From Bradyrhizobium acaciae (GTDB lineage: Bacteria; Pseudomonadota; Alphaproteobacteria; Rhizobiales; Xanthobacteraceae), in assembly GCF_020889785.1 (NCBI RefSeq), contig NZ_JACMYK010000018.1, positions 1 to 64,000 on the forward strand: 64,000 bases of DNA. Direction: 5' to 3'. Shown here one piece after another: positions 44,848 through 53,698 of the stretch; position 1 is the stretch's first letter, and each line of letters opens with the position of its first letter. The position numbers and the translations under genes were made by a program. The notes under the pieces are model-generated. The model was given only the letters and a program-made list of their open reading frames with translations, had not been told where the DNA came from and searched no databases.

Positions 44848-47319
44848 TCATTGGCACACGACCCCGGGGATCCGGACCTGTTCGCCGGGCCGCGGATTGA
44901 ACGCAAACGTGGCGCGGCAGCGTGCGTCGGCAAGCTCGATTTCGGCTTCGTTCATTGACGAGAGCCCCCTGATATAGGCCTGTCCGTCGTAGCCTACGAC
45001 AAACTCTACTCCACCGGTCATCTGGCCGACGGCCCCGGCCGGCAGAACGCGATTGTCAGGCCCGATAAAGGTCACCAGCGCAGCCGTCGTCTCCTTGCGG
45101 ACGTCGAATCTGACGAGCATCCCGGCGCGATCGGCCGGAGCGACGATGTCATGCGTCGTTGCCGCTTCGTCGTCGACCGGAAGGTTCGTCGGGTCGATCG
45201 CAATCTTGTTCTTCTGGTAGGACCGGAGCGTCGGGATCAGCAGCATGCCCCTGGAATCGGTGACACCCGCCCGGCGATTCTCGCTGAGGACCTCGACATC
45301 CGGCACGCCAGTTGCGACCACCGCGAAACTATCGTCGATCCAGTTCGAAAGGAAAACGCCGCCTCCCATGGTGGTGATCGAACCGCGCAATTCCAGCGAT
45401 CCCACGCTGCCGGCTCCGGCCTGGCTTGCGCCGGCCTGGATGGTGCCGTAGCTCGACCTGTAGGAAGCTGTTGCCTCCCGGTACCTCGATGCGCCTTCGG
45501 AATCGTGGATGCGCCAGCCATAGCTGCCGGGCTCCGGCCCAAGCGACTTGACGGCATCAACGCTGCCGGTGGTACCGCCCCGTCCGCTTGAAACCCCGGT
45601 CGTGACAGAAGCTGCGTCGCCAAAAGGGATGCTCAAACCGGCAAACACGCCGGTGTTCTTTTTGCTGCAGAAATCGTGGAAGACGGTGGAGAATATCGAC
45701 GCATTGTACGGCAACGAACGCGAGTAAGAAGCCGTCACGATATTGGAACGATGGCCTGAGGTATCGCGCAGATCGACAAAGCTCGCACTCAGGCTGGCCC
45801 GGGTGTCGAATGGCATTGGAGCGCTGAAAGTGATGCGATCGAGTGCGACCGGTGCACGGGCGCTGCCATAGATGCCCGTCACATAGGCAAACGAGTTCGA
45901 CAACGAAGCGATACTACCGGGCAGGTAGTTGAACAGACCGTTCAGATTTTGCAGGCCGCCGTTCAACGCCACGATGTTCTGCAATCTTGCGGTCGCCGAG
46001 GCAAGGTCGTCATAGGTGCCGAAGGTGTGTTGCGAACTCGCCGAAATGCTCACGCCGAAGAGCCGGGTCTCATAGGAAGCGTAGCTCTGCAGACCTCGGT
46101 TCGTGCCGCTTCCGCTGCCAGCCAAGGCCACGGCGGCGACACCGATCGTCCCGGTCCTGAAGACACCACCGAGGCCACCGTTGATGACGCCGGCTCCGCC
46201 TTCGACGTGCGCCTCTGCTGTCAAGCCGTCGTAGATACCTCGTCGCAGGGTTGCGGAGCCGACAGGCGAGCCGACATAGACGTCACTGCTGGAGCCGTAG
46301 GACAGCCGCGGCAATCCGCCCTCCACCGACCAGCTGCTCAGCCCGGGCGCAAGCAGGCTAGAGGTCGCATAAAACGGCGCCGACGTCAGGATTTCGTGAC
46401 CTGCCGAATCCCGCACCACGAGTTGCGTCGTGCCGGCGCCGGAAATCAGCGGTACGTTGTTCACGCTGAAAGGGCCCGACGCGACGTCCTGAGAAAATGT
46501 CTTGATGTTGTTGACATAGACATCGACGGTTGACGGCACTGCCGCGCTACCGCCGATGGTCGCGAGCGGCGTGGTAATGAGATCGGGCCGCAGGGCAAAA
46601 TCGCGTTGAGCCTGAAGACCGCCGATCCTGATCGGCCGCGACCAGGCCAGACCGCCGTTGATCGTATCCCCAGCAACGTAGCCGATCATCCGGTCCTGGT
46701 CGGAATACTGCAAAGACGAATTCAGCCGTGTCGCCTGCGCAGGCTGCTGCGGACCAGTGCGGACGATCGCCGACTGTTCGGCGGTGCCGTATGGCCAAAA
46801 CGCCCGGCCATCGAGCAAAAGCGATGTGTAACCGAGCCCGATCAATCTCGGGGTAGCTGCATTGCTGGTAGAGCTCAACAGGTCATAATTCAGCGTCGCG
46901 CCGGGATCGGCCCGCGCCTTTGGTAGGTTTCCGCTAGAGCCGCCTGCGTCAAAGAGCTGCGGCTTGCGTCCGGCTTCGTCGACGGCAATGAATATCCGCT
47001 GTGTTCTCTCCTCATATCGATACTTCAGTGTCGGGATATCATCCAGTGCGATGATCTCGCCCGGTCGATGCGGCGGGCCCGGTCGCAGGCCGAGGCTTTC
47101 CAGTTCCTCCACCGTTCCGCCGATACGACCGTCATCGAACCGCACGAATGATCCGATTGTTCGGGCGGACATGGAGTTGATCACGACATCGAGTTGCAGA
47201 TTTGTCTGGGCTTCCGCCGCGCGCGAACGCCCGGCACAGAGGACCATGCCAAGGAGTGCTAAGATGGACACAAGCGTGGAGCCTCTTCTACCGCCGAGTC
47301 GGCGACTCAATAACCGCAT
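44848..47319 (-). CDS. Outer-membrane usher of a chaperone-usher pilus
   Basis: An 823-residue usher with a signal peptide and the FimD/PapC layout: an N-terminal domain with LDVVINSMSART and LESLGLRPG, a beta-barrel of about 24 strands with the plug loop near VDVYVNNIKTFSQDVASG (residues around 260-290), then C-terminal domains ending in a Cys-rich RCRATFAFNP segment. It secretes and assembles the SCPU subunits. Its start lies within the last codons of the chaperone gene (32-base overlap); ATG 47373 is an alternative. Confidence 0.88.
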   Translation of the reverse strand: MRLLSRRLGGRRGSTLVSILALLGMVLCAGRSRAAEAQTNLQLDVVINSMSARTIGSFVRFDDGRIGGTVEELESLGLRPGPPHRPGEIIALDDIPTLKYRYEERTQRIFIAVDEAGRKPQLFDAGGSSGNLPKARADPGATLNYDLLSSTSNAATPRLIGLGYTSLLLDGRAFWPYGTAEQSAIVRTGPQQPAQATRLNSSLQYSDQDRMIGYVAGDTINGGLAWSRPIRIGGLQAQRDFALRPDLITTPLATIGGSAAVPSTVDVYVNNIKTFSQDVASGPFSVNNVPLISGAGTTQLVVRDSAGHEILTSAPFYATSSLLAPGLSSWSVEGGLPRLSYGSSSDVYVGSPVGSATLRRGIYDGLTAEAHVEGGAGVINGGLGGVFRTGTIGVAAVALAGSGSGTNRGLQSYASYETRLFGVSISASSQHTFGTYDDLASATARLQNIVALNGGLQNLNGLFNYLPGSIASLSNSFAYVTGIYGSARAPVALDRITFSAPMPFDTRASLSASFVDLRDTSGHRSNIVTASYSRSLPYNASIFSTVFHDFCSKKNTGVFAGLSIPFGDAASVTTGVSSGRGGTTGSVDAVKSLGPEPGSYGWRIHDSEGASRYREATASYRSSYGTIQAGASQAGAGSVGSLELRGSITTMGGGVFLSNWIDDSFAVVATGVPDVEVLSENRRAGVTDSRGMLLIPTLRSYQKNKIAIDPTNLPVDDEAATTHDIVAPADRAGMLVRFDVRKETTAALVTFIGPDNRVLPAGAVGQMTGGVEFVVGYDGQAYIRGLSSMNEAEIELADARCRATFAFNPRPGEQVRIPGVVCQ

Positions 47320-48019
47320 GAGTCTGGCCCTTGTCGGTTTCCGCCGTGACAGAGATGGATCCGCCGGATCCAAAGCCGCGAGGATATTTCAGCGTGGCCC
47401 AACTCATGGAGGAATGTCCGAGGACATAGCCGAGGAGACCATTGCCAAAGGACAAGGTAGCTCCCGAGGAATCCTTAAGCCGCAAGTTGGCGATACGGAG
47501 CCGCTCGTCGCCGGCATTGTGGGTCACGACCGTCAGTTGGCCAGCTTCAGTGCGGAGCGACCAGGAAACCTGCGGCCGGCTGATCTCGCGGCCGCGAAAG
47601 AACGCTGGGATCGACTGCCGTACCAAAAGATTGACGCTGCGACCTTGGCTGCCGCCTGCTCGCGGCAATTGGTCGACGATGACACGATAGCTTTCTTCGC
47701 CATTGACCGGCTGTTTCGACACCCGCACAACCCGCACGACGTAGTCTGAATGAGGCGCCATCCTGACAGCCGGAGGTGATGCCACCACATCGGTTGTCGG
47801 TTCAAGACTCTCCTTGCCGTCGGACTGCGACCAGCGAAGCACGCGGGTCTGGACCTCGACGTCGGCATCTTCGTCATTGCGCAGCGTCAGGGTAGCCGCT
47901 GCCGCCGGCGCATTCAGTTCCAGGAGAACGGGTTCGACGCGAAGCGCGGTGGCATGGGCGACCCCTATGCATGCCAGGCTCGCGGCAAATGCGGCCAGCA
48001 GCGTCGAATTATGATGCAT
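47288..48019 (-). CDS. Periplasmic pilus chaperone (PapD-like)
   Basis: A 243-residue chaperone: signal peptide, then an Ig-like domain beginning LRVEPVLLELNAPAAAATLTLRN and carrying the G1-strand region SYRVIVDQLPRAGG that holds subunits. The second domain ends in ISVTAETDKG. Its size and sequence fit the archaic, Csu-type class. It follows the first SCPU subunit gene and precedes the usher gene. ATG 48019 is chosen to start at the signal peptide. Confidence 0.87.
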   Translation of the reverse strand: MHHNSTLLAAFAASLACIGVAHATALRVEPVLLELNAPAAAATLTLRNDEDADVEVQTRVLRWSQSDGKESLEPTTDVVASPPAVRMAPHSDYVVRVVRVSKQPVNGEESYRVIVDQLPRAGGSQGRSVNLLVRQSIPAFFRGREISRPQVSWSLRTEAGQLTVVTHNAGDERLRIANLRLKDSSGATLSFGNGLLGYVLGHSSMSWATLKYPRGFGSGGSISVTAETDKGQTHAVIESPTRR

Positions 48020-48108
48020 CGCTATGCCCAATCGATTTCGAAATCGTGCGTCAGAAAGGAATTTCGTCGATACGCAGATGCAAGGAACAGCGGGCCGCTG
48101 CCGCGGCC

Positions 48109-48633
48109 TCAATAGGTGATGGTCATAACCACCGTGTCCGTATAGGTGCCGGTGTTCGGTGCGGTGCCGGTAGCGGGAACGGTGCCGTAAATGTTGATCG
48201 TCTGCGCCGATCCGCTACCGGTGCCGAGAATGCAGCCGTTCGTGGTCGTGCAGGTGGTGCTGCTGGTAGCCGTGGTCCAGGGGTTGGTATGGGCTGAATC
48301 AGTATAGAGATCGTAGTTGATAAAATTCCCGGCATTCGCCATCCGCCGCTGGCTGCCGGACACATTTGCTCCGTTGTCCATGGCGATGGAGTACGGGCTG
48401 CCATTGGTGCAGGTGACCGAGACGGTCGTGCTGCCCGACTGCAAGGTGGTCGCGAGCGTTGTTCCTGCCACGCTCCCGAAATTGAGCGTCGCAGCGTTGA
48501 TTGTGCAAGACGCAGTGATGGTGATCTGAACGGTTAAATTTGCGGTCGATGTGCCCGCCTGGGCGGACGTGTGATGACCGGGTGCCACGGCAACGAAGAG
48601 CGCGAGCGCTCCTATTCGCGCAGCCTGCTGCAT
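48109..48633 (-). CDS. SCPU-domain pilus subunit (probable major pilin)
   Basis: A 174-residue secreted protein with one SCPU domain. After a signal peptide (hydrophobic IGALALFVAVAPG, end near SAQAG) come SCTINAATLNFGSVAGTTL, VTCTNGSPYSIAMDNGAN and the C-terminal strand TYTDTVVMTITY. GSQRRM occurs here and also in domain 2 of the tip protein, linking the two genes. It is first in the operon. The frame is open upstream to 48837, but the signal peptide sets the start at 48633; ATG 48762 is less likely. Confidence 0.82.
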   Translation of the reverse strand: MQQAARIGALALFVAVAPGHHTSAQAGTSTANLTVQITITASCTINAATLNFGSVAGTTLATTLQSGSTTVSVTCTNGSPYSIAMDNGANVSGSQRRMANAGNFINYDLYTDSAHTNPWTTATSSTTCTTTNGCILGTGSGSAQTINIYGTVPATGTAPNTGTYTDTVVMTITY

Positions 48634-48977
48634 TCGTCGCTTCAGCAAAGGTCCACGGTCGTCGCGGATGCGAATCCTTCGATAAGGATCGAAAAACCTG
48701 CGAGCCGCTTTCCCGGTCGGCCGGCAAACTTCTTCGGTATCTTCCAATGAATTCGTTTTCATCGCCAATTGTGCCCGGACACGCAGGCCATCGTCGTCAA
48801 CAAAAGAATCAAAATTGGGTAAATTTTGAATGAGCAAAAGCTTCGCGAGGCCTGATCGAACTATCGACAGCTATGGCCCCATCAAAAACCATAATAGCTA
48901 GCAAGGTCCGCAGGCGGATTCAGGGCCACACCGGCTCTGGCTGCGCTTGGGCTTGGTTTGCCTCCCTCTGAGCTCAT

Positions 48978-49026
48978 TGGTGGGCCCGGCAGGACTCGAA
49001 CCTGCAGCCAGACCGTCATGAGCGGT
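48978..49026 (-). tRNA. 3' half of a tRNA with CAT anticodon (Met or Ile2), truncated
   Basis: Read on the minus strand: an anticodon stem-loop ACCG-CTCATGA-CGGT, then a perfect T-arm GCAGGTTCGAGTCCTGC, an acceptor strand CGGGCCC and ACCA. The D-arm and 5' acceptor strand (GGGCCCG expected) are absent from the bases that follow. A 3' tRNA half of about 49 bases is the usual attR scar left when an integrase inserts an element at a tRNA gene. It is not functional as a tRNA. Confidence 0.8.
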
Positions 49027-49045
49027 AGAGATCCTGACGGCTTCG

Positions 49046-49651
49046 TTATCGAGAATTACGAAGCGTCGCCCGTCCCTTCTTGCGGGAGGACGGCGAATTC
49101 GTCGTCAAAGCTCGCTGATCGTCCTGAAACTTGAGGGTCGCTTTGACGTGTTCGGCGAGCTTCACTGCACGGTCCGCGTTCGACGCAAGACGCGAGAGCA
49201 AATGAGAAAGCGTCCTGAACTCCTCGCGCGTCAGCATCCCAAATAACGCGTCGTTGACGGGGCGCTGCAGGGCGGCAAGACGGATCAATAGGCCAACGCC
49301 GTGCGGGGTGAGTGCAAGCTGCACGCGCCGTCGGTCTTCCGGGTGTGGGCTCTTCTCGAGGAGGCCGTCGGAAACGAGCTTGTTGACTTCGTTGGTGACG
49401 AAAGTGCCGCTCAGATACAGCCGTTCGGCGACCTGATTGACACCCATCGGTTCTTCCGCGGTCGAATTCTTGATCGCGATCAGGATCAGATACTGAGTGG
49501 TCGACAGATCGACGAAGCTCGCGAATATTTCACGGCAGGCATCAAGGCTGCGCCCGAACGCGAAATAGTCGTAGAGAACGCCGCGAAGCGTTCGATCTCC
49601 CTCCTTGTCGAGCAGTTCGGGCTTCGACGCCGTCAAAAGCGCTTCAGTCAC
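49046..49651 (-). CDS. MarR-family transcriptional regulator
   Basis: A 201-residue winged-helix regulator. The N-terminal dimer helix and DLSTTQYLILIAIKN precede the recognition helix region VNQVAERLYLSGTFVTNEVNKL, and the wing is HPEDRRRVQLALT. MarR proteins release DNA when an aromatic ligand binds. The divergent promoter to its right carries a large palindrome (49732-49768), the probable operator. It most likely represses the adjoining catabolic operon and itself. Confidence 0.9.
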   Translation of the reverse strand: MTEALLTASKPELLDKEGDRTLRGVLYDYFAFGRSLDACREIFASFVDLSTTQYLILIAIKNSTAEEPMGVNQVAERLYLSGTFVTNEVNKLVSDGLLEKSPHPEDRRRVQLALTPHGVGLLIRLAALQRPVNDALFGMLTREEFRTLSHLLSRLASNADRAVKLAEHVKATLKFQDDQRALTTNSPSSRKKGRATLRNSR

Positions 49652-49731
49652 GGCCGTTCTCCCCGCGAAATCATAGTCTTGCGTAGTTGCCTAAGAAGCA
49701 CGCATGCGCGCGCCCAGCAAGAGGGCTTGAC

Positions 49732-49768
49732 ATTGTCAGATAGCTTTGTCAGAAAGCTATCTGACAAT
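49732..49768. promoter_or_regulatory. 37-bp perfect palindrome, probable MarR operator
   Basis: 16-bp arms, ATTGTCAGATAGCTTT and AAAGCTATCTGACAAT, separated by GTCAG. It lies between the MarR gene and the flavin reductase gene, overlapping the -35 box and spacer of the rightward promoter. The size and symmetry fit one or two adjacent MarR dimers. Confidence 0.85.
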
Positions 49769-49774
49769 TATAAA
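49746..49774 (+). promoter_or_regulatory. Sigma70-type promoter of the catabolic operon
   Basis: TTGTCA (49746-49751), 17-base spacer, TATAAA (49769-49774), about 30 bases before the flavin reductase start. The palindromic operator covers its -35 box, so repressor binding would block it. Confidence 0.7.
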
Positions 49775-49804
49775 TCAGGGTTGAAGCAGCGAGGCAGGCG
49801 TCCC

Positions 49805-50323
49805 ATGGAGGACCGTGCATTCAGGCGAGTGTTGGGAGAATTCGCGACCGGCGTTGCTGTGGTAACGGCACGCGGCCAGGGCGAAGAGCTCATTGGCATG
49901 ACCATGAGCTCGTTTAATTCCGTCTCCCTCGATCCACCGCTGGTCCTGTTCAGTGTCGACCGCAAGGCAAAAAGCCTGCCTGCAATGCTCGAAGCCAAAG
50001 GCTTCGCCGTCAACATCCTCGCCCGCGATCAAGAACAGATCTCCAACCAGTTCGCACGCGCGCTCTCCAACAAGTGGGACCAGGTCAAGACCTCAGTCGG
50101 TCATGCCGAGGCGCCGCTGATATCGGGGGCTCTGGCTCATTTCGAATGCGCGCCGTTCGGAAACTATGACGGCGGCGATCATGTGATCTTTGTCGTCCGC
50201 GTGGTCCGCCACACCGCGCGCAATGAGCCGGTCGCGCCATTGATCTTCTTTCGGGGTCGTTATCGCGACCTCGTCGACGAAAGCGAGCGCGAGCCGACCT
50301 GGCCGCTTCCCATTCATTACTAG
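49805..50323 (+). CDS. Flavin reductase (HpaC-like)
   Basis: A 172-residue flavin:NAD(P)H reductase. The family pattern is present: FRRVLGEFATGVAVVTA, MTMSSFNSVSLDPPLVLFSV, GFAVNILARDQEQIS, and a C-terminal GDHVIFVVRVV. It supplies reduced flavin to the monooxygenase encoded 20 bases downstream. A longer in-frame reading exists antisense to the MarR gene, but the true start is ATG 49805 with GAGGCAGG upstream. Confidence 0.92.
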   Translation: MEDRAFRRVLGEFATGVAVVTARGQGEELIGMTMSSFNSVSLDPPLVLFSVDRKAKSLPAMLEAKGFAVNILARDQEQISNQFARALSNKWDQVKTSVGHAEAPLISGALAHFECAPFGNYDGGDHVIFVVRVVRHTARNEPVAPLIFFRGRYRDLVDESEREPTWPLPIHY

Positions 50324-50343
50324 TTTCGAACCGGAGAACCGCG

Positions 50344-51813
50344 ATGCGTAGTGCAAAGGAATATCTGTCTGGACTGAGGGACGGGCGGACCATCTACATC
50401 AACGGGGCTGCGGTCGGCGACGTGACTGCTCATCGGGCCTATCGGAACCTCGCCAATTCGATGGCCGGGCTGTTCGATTTTGCGAGCGCCAAGGAGAACG
50501 TCGATCTCATGACGTTCGAGACCGATGCCGGACGTGCCAACCGGATTTGGCAGCTTCCGACATCCTATGCCGACCTCGTCCAACGGCGGAAGGCACTGGA
50601 AGCTTGGGCTTCGCTGCATGCCGGCTTCATGGGCCGTGCCCCGGACCATGTCGCGTCGTGCATCTCCGGTCTGTACATGGGGCTCGACGTCTTCAAGGCG
50701 TACGATCCGGCTCGGGCGGGCGCGCTCGACAGCTACTACCGCTATGCGCGCGACAATGACCTTTACCTGACTTACGTCATCATCAATCCGCAGGCCGATC
50801 GTTCAAAGGGGGCGGCCGAGCAGGCGGATCCGTTCCTCACCGCAGGTGTCGTCGATCGCGACGCAGAGGGGATCACGGTTCGCGGCGCCAAGATGCTCGC
50901 CACGGGAGGTGTGGTCGCCGACGAGGTTTTCGTGACGACCATCCAGCCGATGCGTCCAGGCGAAGAACGCTACGCGATGTCTTTTGCGATCCCGATGAAC
51001 TCGAAGGGCCTCAAGATGCTGTCGCGCAAGTCCTACGAGGACGCGGCCGGCGCGGTGTTCGACAATCCGTTGTCGAGCCGCTTCGACGAGAACGACTCGG
51101 TTCTCTATTTCGACGACGTGAAGGTTCCCTGGGATCGTGTTTTCATCGAGGGCAACGTCGAAATGTGCCAGAAGCAGTTTCACGCCACGCCCTGCCACGT
51201 CTATCAGAACTATCAGGCGATGGTGCGCCTGAGCGTGAAGCTCAAGTTCCTGGCCGGCCTCGCACATCGCACGGCCGAAATGAACGGCGTCACTCAATTC
51301 CCGCAGGTGCGCGAGATGCTTGGCCAGCTCGCGGCCGAGACCGGCATGGTCGACGCGCTGGTGGCGGCGATGGAAGCCAAGGGCGCCCTGGTCGGCCCCT
51401 ATTTCATCCCGGACCGGCACACGCTCTATTCCGCGCAGGTGCTGACGCAACAGCTCTACGCGCACATCATCAATACGCTGCGCGAACTCGCCGGTGGCGG
51501 CATGATCATGCTGCCCTCATCGGTCGCCGACTTCGACAATCCGGAGATCGCGGCCTTGATCGGCAAGACGCAGCAGTCGCCGAAGGCCAATTCGTATGAG
51601 CGCGTGAAGTTCTACAAGCTCGCCTGGGATGCGGTCGGATCCGAATTCGGCTCCCGCCACCAGCAGTACGAGATGTTCTACGCCGGTGCGACCTTCGTCA
51701 CCAAGGGACATTCCTATCGCACCTACGATTGGGCCGGCGCCGACCGGCTGGTCCAGACGATGCTCGATTCCTACGACCTGAATGGCGTGTCGACCGCCAG
51801 CAAAGCCGCCTGA
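50344..51813 (+). CDS. HpaB-family flavin-dependent monooxygenase
   Basis: A 489-residue oxygenase of the 4-hydroxyphenylacetate 3-hydroxylase large-component family. Visible signatures are GLYMGLDVFKAYDPARAGAL, YYRYARDNDLYLTYVIINPQ and, in the FAD-binding C-terminal half, PWDRVFIEGNVEMCQ and GGGMIMLPSS. It uses FADH2 from the flavin reductase to hydroxylate a phenolic or heteroaromatic ring. No homoprotocatechuate pathway genes are nearby, so the substrate is probably not 4-hydroxyphenylacetate. Confidence 0.88.
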   Translation: MRSAKEYLSGLRDGRTIYINGAAVGDVTAHRAYRNLANSMAGLFDFASAKENVDLMTFETDAGRANRIWQLPTSYADLVQRRKALEAWASLHAGFMGRAPDHVASCISGLYMGLDVFKAYDPARAGALDSYYRYARDNDLYLTYVIINPQADRSKGAAEQADPFLTAGVVDRDAEGITVRGAKMLATGGVVADEVFVTTIQPMRPGEERYAMSFAIPMNSKGLKMLSRKSYEDAAGAVFDNPLSSRFDENDSVLYFDDVKVPWDRVFIEGNVEMCQKQFHATPCHVYQNYQAMVRLSVKLKFLAGLAHRTAEMNGVTQFPQVREMLGQLAAETGMVDALVAAMEAKGALVGPYFIPDRHTLYSAQVLTQQLYAHIINTLRELAGGGMIMLPSSVADFDNPEIAALIGKTQQSPKANSYERVKFYKLAWDAVGSEFGSRHQQYEMFYAGATFVTKGHSYRTYDWAGADRLVQTMLDSYDLNGVSTASKAA

Positions 51814-51830
51814 TCCAACGGAGACAACAC

Positions 51831-52211
51831 ATGCCCGTCAACAAGAAGCACGACGAATTCTACACGCTCGACATGAGCACCGGTTGGGAAACGCCCGCAG
51901 GCTACCCGGCCGGCATCCAACAGAAGATCGTTGCGGGAGGGCTCGACGAGGAGAAGCGGCGTGGGACGCGAACCCGGCTGCTGCGCTTCGCCCCGGGCGT
52001 CTACACGACCGCGCCGTTTTCGCACGAGTATTGGGAAGAGGTCTATCTCGTCTCGGGCGACTTGATCGTTGGCAACGACGAGAAGGGCGAGGGTGGCAAG
52101 AGCTTTCCGCCGAACACCTATGCTTGTCGGCCGCCGCACGCGCCCCACGGGCCGTTCAAGTCCGTCAACGGCTGCCTGCTTCTCGAAATGCACTATTTCG
52201 ATCCGGTCTGA
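51831..52211 (+). CDS. Single-domain cupin protein
   Basis: A 126-residue cupin. Metal-binding motif 1 is FSHEYWEEVYLVSGD, with His-Glu-Glu, and the second includes PPHAPHGPF with two His. It could be a small dioxygenase, hydrolase or isomerase acting on the hydroxylated product. It follows the monooxygenase gene by 17 bases and precedes the binding-protein gene, in the same operon. Confidence 0.82.
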   Translation: MPVNKKHDEFYTLDMSTGWETPAGYPAGIQQKIVAGGLDEEKRRGTRTRLLRFAPGVYTTAPFSHEYWEEVYLVSGDLIVGNDEKGEGGKSFPPNTYACRPPHAPHGPFKSVNGCLLLEMHYFDPV

Positions 52212-52262
52212 GGCCGGTTCGACAGCACCGACAACATCGTTCGACCGCTCAAGGGGGAAAAT

Positions 52263-53663
52263 ATGGCGTTCAATGGTATCTCGATCGTATTCGCGCGTTG
52301 CCTGTCCTTGCTGCAATTGCTCTTCAGGCTCGATCGGGGGCTGCCCCCGGCCAATCGTCGATTGGTGGTCGATGGTCTCGCCGGTGCTCTCGCGATCGGC
52401 CTCGTGGCGACAACTCCGGTCGCCGCGCAGGACAAGCCGAGTTCGGTGGGACTTGGCGTCTTTACGTTCACGTCCGGTCCCGCCGCGGCCTACGGCATGC
52501 CCGGCAAGAATGCCGCCGATCTCATGATCGACGAGATCAATGCCAAGGGCGGGATCGGAGGCGTGCCGGTCACCGCGACCTATGTCGACGAGGCCCAGGG
52601 CGCGCAAGGCGTGATTGCGGAATATCGCCGACTGGCGGGCGACGCAAAGAATCAGGTGATGGTCGCCGCTCTGTCGAGCGCGACCTGCCTCGCGCTGGCC
52701 CCGATCGCCGAGCAGCTTGAAGTCCCGACCGTGGGCTGGAATTGCGATACTCACCAATTGCTCATCGACGGCAAGAGCAAGTACGTGTTCCGTCCGAACG
52801 GCAACACCGTGCCTGAGTTCATCGCCTACGCAATCTATCTTCTGGATCGCAAGCCGGACGTGAAGACGGTGGCGATCATCAATCCGGACTATGCGTTCGG
52901 CCATGACGCGGCCAAGATCTTCACCGCAGCGCTGAAGGCTTTGAAGCCGGACATCGAGATCGTCGCCGAACTCTATCCGAAGCTCGGCTCGCCGAACTAC
53001 CAGACCGAGATCTCCCGCCTCACGACTGCGCGTCCGGACGTCGTCTTCTCCAATCTCTGGGGCGCCGACCTCGAGAATTTCGTTCGGCAGGCTACGCCGC
53101 GGGGTCTTTTCACCTCCAGCCAGGTGATCCTCGCGCTCGGCGAGACCGTCCTGCAGCGCGTGCCGTTGCCCGACGGGGTGATCGTCGGTGTTCTGGGCGA
53201 CGGCTGGTGGATGTCGCCGGACGCCAAGGCCAATCCCGAGACGGTGAAGTTCGCCGAGGCATACAAGTCGCGCTTCGGCGAGTACCCGGTGTTCCCATCC
53301 ATCAAGATGGCCAATACGCTGATCTATGTGAAAGCCGCCTACGAGGCCGCGATGCAGAAGAACGGCGGAAAGTGGCCGACGCGTGCCGAACTCGCGGACG
53401 CCATGAAGGGCAGCAAGGTCGCGACCTTGACCGGCATCGTGCAGACGCGTGCCGACAACGACGGTCTCGTCGACCAGATCGTCGGCGTCACCTTGAAGAC
53501 ATCGGCCCAGCCATTTCCCGTGATCGGTGACATGGTCCGCTACAAGGGCGACAGCCTGCTGCCGCAGGCCGGTCAGGATCCGCTGGCGTGGATTTCGACG
53601 CTCAAGCCCGAGTTTGCGAAGGGCCTTCCGAAGCCCGGGAGCTACAAGATAGGCGAACGATAG
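52263..53663 (+). CDS. ABC substrate-binding protein of the catabolic operon
   Basis: A 466-residue type I binding protein with an unusually long N-terminus: about 55 residues before the signal cleavage site near VAAQDKP, with two hydrophobic stretches. Mature features: VGLGVFTFTSGPAAAYGMPG, DEINAKGGIGGVPV, SSATCLALAPIAEQ, and NPDYAFGHDAAKIF. It probably binds the compound that the operon degrades. GGGGGAAAAT precedes the start. Confidence 0.87.
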   Translation: MAFNGISIVFARCLSLLQLLFRLDRGLPPANRRLVVDGLAGALAIGLVATTPVAAQDKPSSVGLGVFTFTSGPAAAYGMPGKNAADLMIDEINAKGGIGGVPVTATYVDEAQGAQGVIAEYRRLAGDAKNQVMVAALSSATCLALAPIAEQLEVPTVGWNCDTHQLLIDGKSKYVFRPNGNTVPEFIAYAIYLLDRKPDVKTVAIINPDYAFGHDAAKIFTAALKALKPDIEIVAELYPKLGSPNYQTEISRLTTARPDVVFSNLWGADLENFVRQATPRGLFTSSQVILALGETVLQRVPLPDGVIVGVLGDGWWMSPDAKANPETVKFAEAYKSRFGEYPVFPSIKMANTLIYVKAAYEAAMQKNGGKWPTRAELADAMKGSKVATLTGIVQTRADNDGLVDQIVGVTLKTSAQPFPVIGDMVRYKGDSLLPQAGQDPLAWISTLKPEFAKGLPKPGSYKIGER

Positions 53664-53698
53664 CGTCCAATCGAAACCGATCACGCAGGCGCAGGTCA

